A DNA stretch of 5,569 bases, taken from Bacteroidales bacterium (lineage in GTDB: Bacteria > Bacteroidota > Bacteroidia > Bacteroidales > UBA4181). The stretch lies in the NCBI GenBank assembly GCA_031260845.1, contig JAISKR010000273.1, forward strand, positions 1 through 5,569, read 5' to 3'. Below, in pieces: positions 5,088 to 5,569 of this stretch. Under the pieces are notes generated by a model that made no database searches, was not told the DNA's origin, and saw only the letters and a program-made list of their open reading frames with translations. Positions within the stretch are counted from its first letter, which is position 1, and each line of letters starts with the position of its first letter. A program made the position numbers and the translations under genes.

Positions 5088-5569
5088 TCGGTCACTTTCA
5101 GTGATTCTACTCTTTCAAGTCTTTGCAACAATGTTGTGGAAAGGCTTTGTCGTACCCGTACCTGCATGGAACAATCAAGATTAAAATTCTGATTGCTACA
5201 TTCCAAATCCATATCTTTCACCACTTTAAGTATTTGATTCATATCGGGATAATCAAAAGTTAAAAGATAACTTTCCGTAACCACGTCGGATACGATTTCT
5301 GCGTGGGAAAGCGCGTCGAGCGTCGCCTGCTTGTAGGCTTGCATCAATCCGCCCACTCCGAGCAGCACACCGCCGAAATAGCGCACCACTACCACCAAAA
5401 CATTGGTCAATCCGCAGGAAATAATTTGTCCAAGGATAGGTTTACCGGCTGAATTGGACGGTTCGCCGTCATCATTGACGCGGTAATGTTCGCCGTCGGC
5501 TCCCAATCGCCATGCAAAACAGTGATGACGTGCGTCAAAATATTTTTTCCGCAAAGCATCCACCTTGTC
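5075..5569 (-). CDS. yigZ: YigZ/IMPACT-family protein, 5' end beyond the window
   Basis: The 164 visible residues (counted from the first codon in the window) cover most of a YigZ/IMPACT (UPF0029) protein. The family marks are ARHHCFAWRLG at 13-23, NDDGEPSNSAGKPILGQ at 32-48, and GLTNVLVVVVRYFGGVLLGVGGLMQAY at 53-79, which form the first domain. A second ferredoxin-like domain (DUF1949 type) spans about 96-160. A GTG at 5561-5563 would give an open frame, but it lies inside the conserved domain (DKVDALRKKYFDARHHC), and the family usually has about 40 more N-terminal residues, so the true start is off the right edge. The bacterial role is uncertain; eukaryotic IMPACT acts in translational control through GCN1/GCN2, and that should not be transferred. 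The protein is probably cytoplasmic. Its end overlaps the small membrane protein gene by 13 bases in opposite orientation. Confidence 0.93.
   Translation of the reverse strand, partial: DKVDALRKKYFDARHHCFAWRLGADGEHYRVNDDGEPSNSAGKPILGQIISCGLTNVLVVVVRYFGGVLLGVGGLMQAYKQATLDALSHAEIVSDVVTESYLLTFDYPDMNQILKVVKDMDLECSNQNFNLDCSMQVRVRQSLSTTLLQRLERVESLKVTDYRL
5092..5104 (+). terminator. Weak hairpin just after the small membrane protein gene
   Basis: TCACT-TTC-AGTGA is a perfect 5-bp stem with a 3-base loop, starting 5 bases after the TAA at 5085-5087. Two G-U pairs could extend it in RNA. The following bases (TTCTACTCTTTC) are pyrimidine-rich but are not a clean T run. The position suits a terminator for the rightward transcript, but the stem is short and lies inside the coding sequence of the opposing gene, so it may be chance. 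Confidence 0.25.

Noticed and set aside
5075..5563. Reading the YigZ-family gene as complete from the GTG at 5561-5563
   Set aside because: The frame stays open to the window edge and the GTG lies within the conserved domain, with family N-terminal residues missing, so the gene is cut by the window rather than short.
1..5569. Mobile element, phage, CRISPR array, toxin-antitoxin pair or defence system
   Set aside because: No transposase, integrase, terminal repeats, spaced direct repeats or toxin-like domains were found. The ParA/ParB pair fits a chromosomal segregation locus by its class and neighbours rather than a plasmid.

Overview
The window reads as a stretch of chromosome from a member of the Bacteroidota, most likely the order Bacteroidales. 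Three signs support this. The gene order parA-parB-DUF5683-mltD is characteristic of that phylum, and DUF5683 is found mainly there. Two divergent promoter-like sites match the phylum's TAnnTTTG -7 element. Starts are not preceded by clear Shine-Dalgarno sequences, apart from one GGAGA lying against a start codon. The genus cannot be fixed by eye. Nothing indicates a plasmid, phage, insertion sequence, CRISPR array, tRNA or rRNA.

Right to left on the minus strand runs a tight block of five genes: parA (4622-3843), parB (3835-2885), a DUF5683 envelope protein (2892-2233), an MltD-type lytic transglycosylase with LysM domains (2225-720) and a SiaC/DUF1987-family protein (720-331). Gaps are 7 bases or less and two junctions overlap (ATGGGTAA and TAATG), so the block is very probably one operon. 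After 33 bases comes the 5' part of ndk (nucleoside diphosphate kinase), which runs off the left edge and may belong to the same transcript. The operon appears to join chromosome segregation (ParA ATPase, ParB CTPase/DNA clamp) to the cell envelope (a small membrane protein and a secreted peptidoglycan-cleaving enzyme) and ends in a protein of a phospho-switch family.

The 270-base AT-rich gap at 4623-4892 holds two divergent promoter candidates, perfect palindromes and phased A-tracts. The rightward promoter reads a 64-residue single-span membrane protein (4893-5087) that I do not recognise and that is much more AT-rich (about 30% GC) than its neighbours. It overlaps by 13 bases, tail to tail, with a YigZ/IMPACT-family gene (5569-5075) whose 5' end lies beyond the right edge.

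Most of the content is conserved housekeeping machinery. The points most worth a second look are the SiaC-family gene coupled by stop-start overlap to the par/mltD operon, the unknown small membrane protein divergent from parA, and the structured DNA between the two promoters. I see no clearly new biological system.
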